Positions 41,788 through 52,600 of a stretch of DNA of 64,000 nucleotides are shown piece by piece. Where the stretch lies: assembly GCA_020850325.1 (NCBI GenBank), contig JADZEW010000001.1, forward strand, positions 62,001 through 126,000. The letters run 5' to 3'. A program made the position numbers and the translations under genes. The notes under the pieces are model-generated. The model saw nothing but the letters and a program-made list of their open reading frames with translations. It was not told the DNA's origin and did no database searches. The stretch's first letter is position 1. Each line of letters begins with the position of its first letter. The stretch is from Methanoregulaceae archaeon (GTDB taxonomy: Bacteria > Armatimonadota > Fimbriimonadia > Fimbriimonadales > Fimbriimonadaceae).

Positions 41788-42540
41788 ATGGAGTGGATCG
41801 CCGTTTTCGGCATGGGCGTGCTGCTGGGACTTCTCGGCGGCGGCGGGGGCATCCTGACCGTTCCCATCCTCGTCGGGTTCTTCGGCATGCCCGCCACTCA
41901 GGCCACTGGTGCTTCCCTCTTCGTCGTCGGTGTGGCGAGCATCGTGGGCTCGGTACAAGGCTTCTGGAAGAAGGAAGTTGACTTGCCTTCGGCGATCATG
42001 ATTGCCGCGCCTTCCGCGATCGGTGCGTTCGTTGCGCGCAAGTATGTGGTGCCAGGATTGCCTGAATCGATCCTAGGCATGTCGAAGGACGACTTCCTGC
42101 TCGTCGCCTTTGCCGCGCTGATGATCGTGGTCGGATGGCGGATGCTGAGTTCTAAGGATGCGCCTGATCGGCGCGCGGCGCCGCCCTACATAACGGCTGC
42201 CCTCGGCTTGATGATCGGCTTGGTTGCCGGTACCCTCGGCGCAGGCGGTGGCTTCCTCATCGTGCCCGCACTAACCCTGCTTCTCGGCGTCGACATCAAG
42301 CGTGCGATCCCCACGTCGCTGACCGTGATCGCCATCCAATCGCTGATCGGGTTCTCGGGGGAGCTGGGCAAACCGATCGCGTGGGATACCTTGATGCCGG
42401 TGCTTGGCGTGGGCTTGCTTGGCATGTTCGGCGGAATGCCGTTGCGCGAGCGCACACCGAAGGGACACCTCAAGGTTGGCTTTGCCGTGCTCATCTTTGT
42501 CGTCGCTGCGTGGATGCTCTTTCGCGTCGCGAACGGCTGA
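41788..42540 (+). CDS. TauE/SafE family sulfite/anion exporter-like membrane protein
   Basis: A 250-aa polytopic protein with about eight hydrophobic segments arranged as two repeats. Each carries the family glycine motif: GVLLGLLGGGGGILTVPILVG at the N-terminus and GLVAGTLGAGGGFLIVPALT in the middle. TauE-type permeases move sulfite, sulfoacetate or related sulfur anions. It is followed by rhodanese and persulfide dioxygenase genes, supporting a sulfur role. Confidence 0.85.
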   Translation: MEWIAVFGMGVLLGLLGGGGGILTVPILVGFFGMPATQATGASLFVVGVASIVGSVQGFWKKEVDLPSAIMIAAPSAIGAFVARKYVVPGLPESILGMSKDDFLLVAFAALMIVVGWRMLSSKDAPDRRAAPPYITAALGLMIGLVAGTLGAGGGFLIVPALTLLLGVDIKRAIPTSLTVIAIQSLIGFSGELGKPIAWDTLMPVLGVGLLGMFGGMPLRERTPKGHLKVGFAVLIFVVAAWMLFRVANG

Positions 42541-42642
42541 AGGGGTCTCCTCTCGCCTTGCTGGTCGTCCGAGGCAGGGTTGCGCCAAAGGAACTTGGTG
42601 GATCCCTGAATCGTTTTCAGCCAGGACTGCCTCTTCTATCGC

Positions 42643-43191
42643 ATGAGACATTCGATCTCGGTGGAAGAGTTGTCCCGTCTGATGGACTCGAACCCCGCCG
42701 TAAAGCTAATCGACGTTCGTTCGCCCGGTGAATACGCGACCGGGCACGTCCCCCAGGCCAGCAACATCCCGCTCGAACAGGTCGAGATGCGGCTCGGTGA
42801 CCTGGGCGATGGTCCGGTCGCCCTCCTGTGCCACAGCGGCAATCGCGCCAACATGGCCTGCGAAATCCTCGCCGACCACCATCCCGAGTTGCTCGTCGTC
42901 GAGGGCGGCACGCAAGCCTGGATCGAAGCGGGCAGGCCGATCGTGTCTTCGAGCTGCACCCGCTGGTCGCTTGAGCGGCAGGTGAGACTGATTGCAGGCT
43001 CAATGGTCCTCGCCGGTTCACTGCTTGCCCTGCTCGTCAGTCCGTCTTGGATCTACCTTCCCCTGATGATGGGTGCCGGACTCACGTTCGCCGGGCTCAC
43101 CAACAAGTGCGGCATGGCTTCCATGCTCGCACTCCTGCCCTGGAACCAACCCGCGAAGGTCAAGGCTTGCGGCACCGAGGTGAAGGCATGA
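42643..43191 (+). CDS. Rhodanese domain protein with C-terminal membrane segments
   Basis: 182 aa. The rhodanese fold has KLIDVRSPGEYATGHV, then the active-site Cys loop LLCHSGNRANMA, then VVEGGTQAWIEAGRPI. The last ~70 residues (RLIAGSMVLAGSLLALLV, WIYLPLMMGAGLTFAGL) are a two-helix DUF2892-type anchor. It probably carries persulfide sulfur at the membrane. The stop overlaps the ATG of the next gene by 4 bp (ATGA). Confidence 0.85.
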   Translation: MRHSISVEELSRLMDSNPAVKLIDVRSPGEYATGHVPQASNIPLEQVEMRLGDLGDGPVALLCHSGNRANMACEILADHHPELLVVEGGTQAWIEAGRPIVSSSCTRWSLERQVRLIAGSMVLAGSLLALLVSPSWIYLPLMMGAGLTFAGLTNKCGMASMLALLPWNQPAKVKACGTEVKA

Positions 43192-44567
43192 TCATCCGCA
43201 ACTTCTACGATGACAAGCTCGCCCAGGCGAGTTACCTGGTCGGCTGTGCCGCGACCGGTGAAGCGATCGTGATCGACCCGCTACGCGACATTAAGCAGTA
43301 TCTGGATATGGCCGAGGCGCAAAACCTGCGCATTACCGCCGTCACCGAAACTCACATCCACGCCGACTACCTGTCGGGGAGCCGTGAACTCGCCGCCGCC
43401 ACCGGTGCCCAACTGTTCCTCAGCGACGAGGGTGATGACCTGTGGAAGTACGCCTACGCGAACGAGCCGGGAATCACGCTGGTCAAGGACGGTCACGTCA
43501 TCCGGGTCGGCAACTTGACCCTCAAGGTCATGCACACGCCGGGACACACCCCCGAGCACATCAGCTTTCTGCTCACCGACCACCCGATGAGTAATGAGCC
43601 TCACTCGCTCTTCACCGGCGACTTTGTGTTCGTCGGCGATGTCGGCCGCCCCGACCTGCTCGAGCGTGCCGCGAACTTCGAAGGAACCATGGAAGCGGGA
43701 GCGCGGACGCTGTTCCGCTCCTTGCGCAAACTCGACGAGCTTGCCGATTCGCTGCTCATCTGGCCCGGCCACGGGGCGGGATCGGCATGCGGCAAGGCCC
43801 TTGGCGGCTCGCCGGTGACCACGCTGGGCTACGAGCGGCGCACCAACTGGGGTTTGCTTGCGAAAAACGAAGACTCCTTCGTGAGTGAAGTCCTCTCCGG
43901 TCAGCCGGAGCCGCCGTTCTACTTCAAGGAGATGAAGCGGCTGAACAAGGAGGGCCCCCGCATTCTCGGCCACCTTCCGCACCCGGAGCCCGTCCACACG
44001 GCGGTCGGCAAGCTCATCGACGTGCGAACCCTCGCCGCGATCCGTCGCGGCCGCTACGAAGGTTCGATCGCGATCCCGACCGGCCGGTACCTGACCACTT
44101 GGGCGGGATGGCTACTGGACTACGATCAGCCGGTAACCCTGATCGCCGACTCGCAAGAACAGGCGAACGAAGCCGCGCGCGACCTCGCGACCATCGGTCT
44201 CGACGTAGTCTGTGGATGGGTCCATCCCGACGATCTCTCGTTTGAGCAGTTCCAGCCGGTGCACGCCGCCCACATGGACGACCTGCCCGGGGCGTTTGTG
44301 CTCGATGTCCGTGGAGTGAACGAGCGTGCGGAGGCGCATATCCCTGACTCCGCTCACATACCGCTTGGCTACCTGAGCCAGCGTTTGGATGAACTCCCCA
44401 AGGACCGGCGCATCATCGTCCACTGCGCGTCCGGCGGACGGACGCCAACCGCGTACTCGATCCTCGCGAATGCCGGCTTTAGCGACATCTACGAGCTTGC
44501 TGACGGCCTAACGTCGGTGATCGAAGCCAAGCCCGAGTTGGTCACTCAGAACACGCTCCCCTCTTGA
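43188..44567 (+). CDS. Metallo-beta-lactamase-fold persulfide dioxygenase fused to rhodanese
   Basis: 459 aa from ATG 43188; the longer track ORF runs into the previous gene. The N-terminal MBL domain has ETHIHADYLSG, HTPGHTPEH, GDFVFVGDVGRPDLLE and WPGHGAGSACG, the iron ligands of ETHE1/CstB-type persulfide dioxygenases. Two rhodanese domains follow: one degenerate (KLIDVRTLAAIRRG) and one active, with the Cys in IIVHCASGGRTPTAYSI. This is the CstB-like layout: it oxidises low-molecular-weight persulfides to sulfite or thiosulfate, which the TauE-like gene may export. Confidence 0.9.
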   Translation: MIIRNFYDDKLAQASYLVGCAATGEAIVIDPLRDIKQYLDMAEAQNLRITAVTETHIHADYLSGSRELAAATGAQLFLSDEGDDLWKYAYANEPGITLVKDGHVIRVGNLTLKVMHTPGHTPEHISFLLTDHPMSNEPHSLFTGDFVFVGDVGRPDLLERAANFEGTMEAGARTLFRSLRKLDELADSLLIWPGHGAGSACGKALGGSPVTTLGYERRTNWGLLAKNEDSFVSEVLSGQPEPPFYFKEMKRLNKEGPRILGHLPHPEPVHTAVGKLIDVRTLAAIRRGRYEGSIAIPTGRYLTTWAGWLLDYDQPVTLIADSQEQANEAARDLATIGLDVVCGWVHPDDLSFEQFQPVHAAHMDDLPGAFVLDVRGVNERAEAHIPDSAHIPLGYLSQRLDELPKDRRIIVHCASGGRTPTAYSILANAGFSDIYELADGLTSVIEAKPELVTQNTLPS

Positions 44568-44671
44568 GGGGAGCTGACGAGCGGAGCGAGTCTGAGGGGT
44601 AGCCGTAATCCTGGGTGACGTACAGCTACCCCTCCACCCTTCGGGCACCTCCCCTTTCTGAAGGGGAGGTG
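44555..44671. repeat. Compound palindromic (REP-like) element between genes
   Basis: GCTCCCCTCTTGAGGGGAGC (44555-44574) spans the stop codon of the dioxygenase gene. CACCTCCCCTTTCTGAAGGGGAGGTG (44646-44671) lies 71 bp further on, and GGGGTAGC / GCTACCCC pair between them. The outer hairpins probably act as a terminator. Neither arm matches the RAYT-flanking palindromes, so it is a different family. Confidence 0.7.
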
Positions 44672-44707
44672 GTTCATAGATGTACCTCATTGCGCTATGC
44701 TCTGCAG

Positions 44708-45571
44708 ATGCGCATCCTCGTCGTCTGCTTGGCCCTTGCCACCAGCACTTCTGCGGTCGCCCAGTCCAGTGGCGTCGCCATCGAACTCCAGTCGGTCGAG
44801 GCGGCGAACCGGGCGCTGATGCCCGCGATCAACGAAGCGCGTCAAGCCAAGAAGCTGCCCACCCCCGAAACCATCAAGCAGTGGCTGGCCGCGCCGCTCA
44901 AGGTCACCCTCGACCTCCCCAAACCCAACACCACCCCGCTCAAGCCCGCCGAGATCCTCGCGCGCAGCCGCAAAGCGATGGTTCGCCTGGGCTGGCACTA
45001 CCTCTGCAAGAACTGCGATAACTGGCACACCAGCCTAGCGGCAGCCTATGCAATTGCGCCCGGCTATGTAGCGACGTGCGACCATGTCATCCAGGTTCCG
45101 GAGACCATGCGCGAGGGTGTGTTCGTGTGCGCCACTGCGGACGGAAAGCTGATTCCGATCCTCGGGGTTGTTGGCCATCATGCCAAGCTCGATGCTGCCA
45201 TTCTGAAAGTGGACGCGCCCGAGTTGGTACCGCTTCCGCTGCAGCCCGACGCCGCCCCCGGCGATGCCGCGTTCCTCTACAGCGATCCTGTCAATGTGCG
45301 TGGCTACTTCAGCACGGGCATCATCAACCGCTTCTTCTGGCAAGGCGACCGCCCCGGATACGTCGGCACGCTCGATGGAATCGCCTCGCTACGGATCAAC
45401 CTCAGCACGGATTGGGCCCCCGGCAGCAGTGGCGCGCCGCTGATCGACGCGTTCGGCAACGCCCTCGGCCACGTGACCACCATCAGCCCGGTGTCGCAAG
45501 GTGAGCATCCGATGTTCTGGACCCACGAGGCGGTTCCGGCTCGGGGGATATTGAAGCTGCTTGGTAAGTGA
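44708..45571 (+). CDS. Secreted trypsin-like serine protease
   Basis: 287 aa from ATG 44708, with a signal peptide (MRILVVCLALATSTSAVAQ). The chymotrypsin-fold triad is visible: His in YVATCDHVIQV, Asp in AKLDAAILKV, and Ser in APGSSGAPLIDAFGN. No PDZ domain is present, so it is a short DegP-less type. About 90 helical residues separate the signal from the protease domain. It faces a heptamer-repeat element and a convergent secreted protein gene. Confidence 0.8.
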   Translation: MRILVVCLALATSTSAVAQSSGVAIELQSVEAANRALMPAINEARQAKKLPTPETIKQWLAAPLKVTLDLPKPNTTPLKPAEILARSRKAMVRLGWHYLCKNCDNWHTSLAAAYAIAPGYVATCDHVIQVPETMREGVFVCATADGKLIPILGVVGHHAKLDAAILKVDAPELVPLPLQPDAAPGDAAFLYSDPVNVRGYFSTGIINRFFWQGDRPGYVGTLDGIASLRINLSTDWAPGSSGAPLIDAFGNALGHVTTISPVSQGEHPMFWTHEAVPARGILKLLGK

Positions 45572-45579
45572 GTAGGCAG

Positions 45580-45650
45580 TTGGCAGTTGGCAGTAGGCAG
45601 TTTGCGGTTGGGTGCCTTGAGTGTTAACTGCTAACTGCTAACTGCCAACT
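45580..45650. repeat. Heptamer-repeat palindrome between convergent genes
   Basis: One arm is built of GGCAGTT units (GGCAGTTGGCAGTTGGCAGTAGG). The other is built of the complementary unit (AACTGCTAACTGCTAACTGCCAAC), with about 25 bases between. A transcript of either strand would fold into a long stem, so it probably serves as a two-way terminator. It is made of short tandem repeats and is likely present elsewhere in the genome. Confidence 0.75.
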
Positions 45651-46091
45651 CTACGGAAGCGGCAACACCTGCTTTGGCGCGAAGAAGGGCGGCTCGGTCC
45701 AACCGATCCAGTACACGTCCGTCGGCCCGATGACGAAGTCGGCGACGGTCCACTTCTTGTTCTTCAGCTTAAGCAGTGCGTAGGTCGTCTCGCCATCGAA
45801 GGTGCCATCTTCAAGCCGCTCCTTGTACTTCGTCTTCTTGAAGTCGATCGGCTTTGAGTTCGGCTGAACCGGACGACATTGCACGAATGCCCAGCCGTCG
45901 TAGACCCGAATCTTCTGGACGACGAAGATGACCTTCTGCTTGAGGTCCTTCTCGATGTTCGGCCGAAGTCCATCGAGCACCGCCTTGCGGAGCTTGGTGC
46001 CGGGTCCGGGTTGCTCGACTTTCTTGGTCTGGGCAAACGTCGGGCAGACGAGCACCGCAATAGCGACGATGACCAGAAGTAGACGTGTCAT
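45651..46091 (-). CDS. Secreted hypothetical protein (146 aa)
   Basis: It has a clear signal peptide (MTRLLLVIVAIAVLVCPTFA). The mature part is basic, then beta-rich: KVIFVVQKIRVYDGWAFVQC, YALLKLKNKKWTVADFVIG. The pattern resembles small NTF2/cystatin-like secreted domains that follow KxxWxVxDFVIGxTDVxW. No family is assigned. Confidence 0.6.
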   Translation of the reverse strand: MTRLLLVIVAIAVLVCPTFAQTKKVEQPGPGTKLRKAVLDGLRPNIEKDLKQKVIFVVQKIRVYDGWAFVQCRPVQPNSKPIDFKKTKYKERLEDGTFDGETTYALLKLKNKKWTVADFVIGPTDVYWIGWTEPPFFAPKQVLPLP

Positions 46092-46226
46092 GGTTGTATT
46101 GTAGGTGATTCGGGAGAGCGCTGCTCTTCAACGCCGGTTTTGGTCGCGACCGAAGCGCGACCTCCCAATACAAGAACGCTCCCCTGAGAAACCTCAGGAG
46201 AGCGTCCAGTTCACACCAGCGTCGCT

Positions 46227-48692
46227 TTAGCGTCGCGGGCGGAAGCGAGCGTTCACATCCTCGTCGTCACCCTTCTTCTTGGGGAACTCGTCGGGAACGA
46301 CGGGCGTCTCGTCACGCGGGCGCTCTTCGCGCGGACGGTCCTCACGGGGTCGATCCTCGCTCGGGCGATCTTCACGGGGTCGGTCGTCGCGCGGACGATC
46401 TCGATCACGATCTCGGCCGCCGAAGCCGCCTCGATCTCCACCGCGTCCACCGCGATCTCCGCCGCGTCCGCCGCGGTCTCCGCCGCGATCACCACCGCGT
46501 CCACCGCGATCACCACCGCGTCCGCCGTAGCCGCCGCGATCACCGCCACCGCGACCCGGCGCGGGCGGCTCGCCAGCTTCGTTGCCCTCGAGGCCGGGCA
46601 GCGTCTGCTTGAGGCCGATCGCCGTGAAGTTCACGCGACCTTGGCCGTCGATTTCGTGGACGCGCACATTGAGTTCGTCGCCGATGTTGACGACGTCCTC
46701 GATGCGACCCAGCGGGTTGACCGACAGCTGCTCCTTGGGGACCATGCCATCACGACCCGGCATGTATTCCACGAACGCGCCTCGGCCGATGATTCGAGTG
46801 ACCTTACCGCGGAACTCGGCACCCATCGCGACTTCGTCGGTCAGGCCCTTGATCATTGCGATCGCGCCATCGATCATCTCCGAGCTCGTTCCACCGATGA
46901 GCACCGTGCCATCCTGTTGGATGTCCACGCTGGCACCGGTCGTGCCCGTGATCTTCTTGATCGTAGCGCCACCCGGTCCGATGACCGCACCGATCTTCTC
47001 GGGGTTGATCTTGATGGTGACCACTTGCGGAGCCGACGGCGCCACGCTGTCGCGGGGAGCCGAGATCTCAGCTTCGATCACGTCGAGAATCTGGAACCGA
47101 GCGGTCTTCGCCTGGCCGAGAGCCTGAGCGAGAACCTCGTCGGGAATACCGTCGAGCTTCGTGTCGAGCTGAAGGGCGGTGATGCCGTCTCGCGTACCGG
47201 CGACCTTAAAGTCCATGTCGCCGCAGAAGTCTTCCATGCCCTGGATGTCCGTGAGCACCTTGAAGACCTTGCCGTCCGACATGAGACCCATGGCGATACC
47301 GGCGACCGGTGCCTTGATCTTGATGCCAGCATCCATCAGCGCAAGGGTCGAACCGCAGACTGACGCCATCGACGTCGAACCGTTGGATTCGAGAACTTCG
47401 CTGATGAGAAGCAGGGTGTACGGGAAGTCCGGATCGTCGAGCGGGATCACGCTTCGCAGCGCGCGCTCGGCGAGGGCACCATGGCCGATTTCGCGTCGGC
47501 CGGGGCCGCGCATCGGTCGCACTTCACCGACCGAGTAGGCCGGGAAGTTGTAGAAGTGCATGTATCGGTTGTTCTCGACATCTTCGATGCCGTCCATCGT
47601 CTGCGCCTCGCCAGGAAGGCCGAGGGTGGCGACGGTCATGACCTGAGTCTGGCCGCGGGTGAAGAGGCCCGAACCATGGACACGAGGAAGAATGCCTGCG
47701 ATGGCTTCGAGCGGGCGGATTTCGTCCAGCTTTCGGCCGTCGGGGCGAGTGTCCTTCTTGAGGATGTTCTCGCGAACAACGCCCTTGACCACGTAGTCGG
47801 CGGCTTCAAACAGCTGCTTCTGAAGATCGGGCTGATCTTCGTATTCCGGCTTGAGCTGCTCGACGACATCCTTGATGATGTCGTTCAAGGCAGACTCGCG
47901 CATCGCCTTGTCCTTCGCGCCCAGCATCGCCTTAGAGATGTCCTTGCCGAACTTCTTTTGGATAGTGGCGACGAGGCCCTCGTCGACTGAGTACAGCTTG
48001 ACTTCGCGCTTCGGCTTGCCTGCGGTCTTGGCGAAGGTCTCGAACTCGGCGACGATCACCTTGATCGCTTCGTGGGCGAACTTGAGGGCCTTCTGCATCA
48101 CCTCTTCGGTGACTTGGTTGGCACCGGCTTCGACCATCGAAATCGCATGCTTATGGCCAGCGACAACGAGGTCGAGGTCCGAAACCTTGATCTGCTCGAT
48201 CGACGGGAAGAGGATGAACTCGCCTTCGATCAGTCCGACGCGAACGCCGGCGACCGGATACTTAAAGGGGATGTCGCTGACCGCAAGCGCACAGCCGGCG
48301 GCGCAGATGGCGAGCACGTCGGGCGGACACTCTTGCTCCACCGCGAACGGCATGCTGATCACCTGTACCTCGTTGCGCAGACCCTTGGGGAAGAGCGGGC
48401 GAAGCGGGCGATCCATGAGTCGGCTGGTGAGAACCGCCTTCTCGGAAGGTCGGCCACCGCGCTTCATGAAGCCGCCGGGAATCTTACCGACGGAATACTT
48501 GCGCTCTTCGTAGTCGCAAACGAGGGGGAGAAAATCGATGCCTTCGCGGGGGTTCTCGGACATCGTGGCGACGCCCAGAACGACGGTCTCGCCCATACCG
48601 AGGAGAACGGCGCCTCCGGCCTGCTTGGCCACGCGCCCCGACTCGATGCTGAGGGTCTTGCCCCCAACCTCGAATGAGTGGGAATGAATCAT
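46227..48692 (-). CDS. pnp: Polyribonucleotide nucleotidyltransferase with extended RG/RD-rich tail
   Basis: PNPase, the phosphorolytic 3'-5' exoribonuclease. Two RNase PH cores (first SRLMDRPLRPLFPKG, second FYNFPAYSVGEVRPMRGPGRREIGHGALAERAL) flank an all-helical domain. The KH domain has IGAVIGPGGATIKKI and the S1 domain KVTRIIGRGAFVEYMPGRDG. At 821 aa it is about 110 longer than usual: after S1 comes a tail of GGDRGG and RPRED repeats ending NARFRPRR. Such tails bind RNA or RNase partners. It is downstream of rpsO, the common bacterial order. Confidence 0.97.
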   Translation of the reverse strand: MIHSHSFEVGGKTLSIESGRVAKQAGGAVLLGMGETVVLGVATMSENPREGIDFLPLVCDYEERKYSVGKIPGGFMKRGGRPSEKAVLTSRLMDRPLRPLFPKGLRNEVQVISMPFAVEQECPPDVLAICAAGCALAVSDIPFKYPVAGVRVGLIEGEFILFPSIEQIKVSDLDLVVAGHKHAISMVEAGANQVTEEVMQKALKFAHEAIKVIVAEFETFAKTAGKPKREVKLYSVDEGLVATIQKKFGKDISKAMLGAKDKAMRESALNDIIKDVVEQLKPEYEDQPDLQKQLFEAADYVVKGVVRENILKKDTRPDGRKLDEIRPLEAIAGILPRVHGSGLFTRGQTQVMTVATLGLPGEAQTMDGIEDVENNRYMHFYNFPAYSVGEVRPMRGPGRREIGHGALAERALRSVIPLDDPDFPYTLLLISEVLESNGSTSMASVCGSTLALMDAGIKIKAPVAGIAMGLMSDGKVFKVLTDIQGMEDFCGDMDFKVAGTRDGITALQLDTKLDGIPDEVLAQALGQAKTARFQILDVIEAEISAPRDSVAPSAPQVVTIKINPEKIGAVIGPGGATIKKITGTTGASVDIQQDGTVLIGGTSSEMIDGAIAMIKGLTDEVAMGAEFRGKVTRIIGRGAFVEYMPGRDGMVPKEQLSVNPLGRIEDVVNIGDELNVRVHEIDGQGRVNFTAIGLKQTLPGLEGNEAGEPPAPGRGGGDRGGYGGRGGDRGGRGGDRGGDRGGRGGDRGGRGGDRGGFGGRDRDRDRPRDDRPREDRPSEDRPREDRPREERPRDETPVVPDEFPKKKGDDEDVNARFRPRR

Positions 48693-48706
48693 TGTTGCCT
48701 CCGTGG

Positions 48707-48988
48707 TTAACGGGGCTTGACTTCGCGGATGCCGAGACGGGAGATCAACTCACGATACTTGACGACGTCCTTGTTGCGGAGGTAAGCCTCCAGCCGACGC
48801 CGCTTTCCAACAAGCAACATGAGGCCACGACGGGAGTGGAAGTCCTTCTTGTTCCGTCGTAGGTGGTCCGTGATCTGCTCGATACGCGATTGCATGACGG
48901 CGATTTGCACCTCCGTCGATCCCGTATCACCCTCTTGGGTCGCGTAGTCCGCGATCACCGTTGCCTTCTTTTGCTTGTCCAGCGGCAT
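48707..48988 (-). CDS. rpsO: 30S ribosomal protein S15
   Basis: 93 aa, slightly over the usual 89. It contains [21 protein letters not shown], then the strongly conserved [22 protein letters not shown] and [12 protein letters not shown] that contact 16S rRNA and S6/S18. It stands 14 bp before pnp, the classic rpsO-pnp operon. Confidence 0.98.
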   Translation of the reverse strand: MPLDKQKKATVIADYATQEGDTGSTEVQIAVMQSRIEQITDHLRRNKKDFHSRRGLMLLVGKRRRLEAYLRNKDVVKYRELISRLGIREVKPR

Positions 48989-49236
48989 TCTTTGAAATCA
49001 GCTCCGTTTCCGATTGGTCGACGGAAAGACTAGCCTGCCGCTCTACGCAAACTCCCCGCAAGGTGGAGAGGCTCCGTACAACGGCACACACACTTCTCGC
49101 CGATTTAGGGATGATACCTGATTCCCACGACTGTGTCAAGGAGCGGATCCGCGCCGCCAAAGGTAAACTTGACAACGTAGTAAGGATTGATCGCGCGATG
49201 TCGGGTCTCCCGAGTGGGCGCGCTCGAAACACCACC

Positions 49237-50790
<1,554 letters not shown>

Positions 50791-50844
50791 TCCCAAACGC
50801 CGCCCCGCGAGCAATCGTCTCGCGGGGAGGGTGGTGGGGCCGCG

Positions 50845-51222
50845 TTACGAAGAGCTTTCCGGAAACAGGTTCTGCAATCCCGAAAGCGCACGATCCCAGC
50901 CTGGGTAGTCGTACACCTGCTGGATAACTTCCTTTTCGGCGGCTGCATATTCGGCGGCCGTCATCGTCGCGCAGAGCACCGGGTTGAATCGATTGCTGAC
51001 GGTCGTTCCGCCCTTTCGCTCCACCAAGACAGAAATCGGCGGGATGTTGTGGTCGAGGCAGACCCAGTCCCGGATGAAGGCGAGCGGACGGCTGAATAAC
51101 CGAGTCTCGACGCCCGCTGCTTCGCCGAGTTCGTCGTACGTGGTTCGGCGCCCCGTCTTTGCGCATTCCACCAAGTGGGGGAAGATCTTGACCGCGATGG
51201 GGACGTGGGAAGGTAGGGCCAT
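50845..51222 (-). CDS. Hypothetical protein, winged-helix-like (125 aa)
   Basis: No firm family. MALPSHVPIAVKIFPHLVEC then GRRTTYDELGEAAGVETRLF then LDHNIPPISVLVERKGG gives a helix-turn-helix followed by an IPPI-V strand, loosely resembling alkyltransferase-like (ATL) proteins without their active-site motif. Start at ATG 51222. Convergent with sufB, 54 bp apart. Confidence 0.55.
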   Translation of the reverse strand: MALPSHVPIAVKIFPHLVECAKTGRRTTYDELGEAAGVETRLFSRPLAFIRDWVCLDHNIPPISVLVERKGGTTVSNRFNPVLCATMTAAEYAAAEKEVIQQVYDYPGWDRALSGLQNLFPESSS

Positions 51223-51306
51223 ATCCCATTGTGGTGCATTGGGGCCCTGGCGTGGGTTTTGGGATGAGAACCGCCAGCGCGCCGAGCGTCGTCCTAGTTC
51301 TTGACC

Positions 51307-51974
51307 ATGCGCAAACTCGGTCTCTGGCTGATCAAGGCGATCCAAGTTCTAGCGGTGATCTCGCTCGCTTGGGTCGGGGGCGGGATGTGGCTGAGCAAGA
51401 ACTCCTCCCCGAGCGAGTCGACGATGGGGGGCTGGCTGTCGGCAGGTGCGGTTGTTGTTGCCGTTTTGGGTGCGTTTTTGATCTACGGAAGGCAAGACTA
51501 TGCCAAGCCGCTCAAGAGCACGTTGCTGGGAATGGTCATTGTTTGGATTGCCTCAGCGATCATGACGCCCGTCTTCCAGAGCGCGAAAGAAGCATCGAAG
51601 CCAACCTACTGTGCGTCGAACCTGAAACAGTTGGGCACCGCCGCCCATATCTACTTCTTCGACAACAACGACGCTTTCCCACCAGCGACGTCGTGGGAGG
51701 ACCTGCTTCGTGCGTACACGAAGGCTGAGTATCGGTGCCCTGAGGCCAAGTCGAAGTACAGCTATGGGATGAACACGGCCCTCGGAGGGCTCGCGGTGGA
51801 CAAGATCGAGAGCCCCGAACGGACGGTGTTGTTCTTCGAGATGGACTCGGACATTCCGAACGCCCACGGCACTGCGAAGGATGCCGTCGCCCGCCACGAT
51901 GGGTGGTTCAACATGGGTCTCCCGACGGTTCTGCCTTGAGGAGCACATCGATCGAGCCGAAGTGGACGCCGTGA
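51307..51974 (+). pseudogene. H-X9-DG type pseudopilin-like membrane protein with a 1-base frameshift
   Basis: From ATG 51307: two or three N-terminal membrane helices (LWLIKAIQVLAVISLAWVGG, MGGWLSAGAVVVAVLGAFLI), then KPTYCASNLKQLGTAAHIYFF, the DUF1559-like pseudopilin signature. The track ORF ends at 51939 with RHDGWFNMGLPTVLP. Adding one base in the CCC run near 51922-51924 restores DGSALRSTSIEPKWTP and a TGA at 51972-51974. It also recreates the family's H-X9-DG motif exactly (His, nine residues, Asp-Gly). So the gene is frameshifted, or the assembly dropped a C. Confidence 0.75.
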
Positions 51975-51988
51975 TCAGAGGACGACGG

Positions 51989-52600
51989 ATGCCGCAGAGT
52001 ATCCCCTTCACTGACTGGGTTTACGACGCTTGGGACCAACTTGTTCTTGACAAAGGGGCCAAGCTTTCGTTCGCCGAGCGATACGCGGGGTGGCGGGCGC
52101 TCTACGAAAGATGCTACATCGACGGCAAGTGGACCATCCCCGTACACGATGCGGAGCTTGTGACCAGCTTGGGCTTCTATCAGGGCTGGGAGACCCGTTC
52201 ATTTCAAGACTCTCGCGATCGGGTGCGTGAGCTCCTTGACCACCCAGACTTCGCCCAGCTCTCGCGCTGGGAATCCCACGATTGGGTCGCGAAGGAAGCG
52301 ACTGCGACCTTTCTCTGCGGTGACACCGGACATGCCCTTGGGCAACTTCGAAGGTGCCTGGAAACTCGCGGGCATGGAGAGCTCGTTCTGCTGAGAGCAA
52401 GTCTCTACATGCTTCTTGAAGCACTGGGCCCGGATCACGTGCCCTCCGAGGGCTTGGTGGCATTGGTCGCAGATGTCATCGCGGCTCATCCTGGGCGAAA
52501 GCGACTAGCCAAATCGGTGCGCACGGCCAATACGACCTCGGAGTTGCAGGACGCTCTGGATCGCTCCTACGTGAGGCCCAACGGGCCGATCACCCGATAG
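51989..52600 (+). CDS. Hypothetical soluble protein (203 aa)
   Basis: Start at ATG 51989 with AGAGGA 9 nt upstream; the longer track frame only arises from reading the pseudopilin gene out of frame. Helical throughout (LVLDKGAKLSFAERYAGWRALYE, RVRELLDHPDFAQLSRWESHDW), possibly HEAT/TPR-like. No catalytic motif is seen. It ends 1 bp before a REP palindrome. Confidence 0.55.
   Translation: MPQSIPFTDWVYDAWDQLVLDKGAKLSFAERYAGWRALYERCYIDGKWTIPVHDAELVTSLGFYQGWETRSFQDSRDRVRELLDHPDFAQLSRWESHDWVAKEATATFLCGDTGHALGQLRRCLETRGHGELVLLRASLYMLLEALGPDHVPSEGLVALVADVIAAHPGRKRLAKSVRTANTTSELQDALDRSYVRPNGPITR

Noticed and set aside
43281-43997. 238-aa minus-strand ORF
   Set aside because: Shadow of the persulfide dioxygenase gene.
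46279-46530. 83-aa plus-strand Arg/Ser/Pro repeat ORF
   Set aside because: It is the antisense of the repetitive PNPase tail.
49168-49198. TTGACA as a sigmaA promoter of sufB
   Set aside because: No acceptable -10 box at 16-18 nt.
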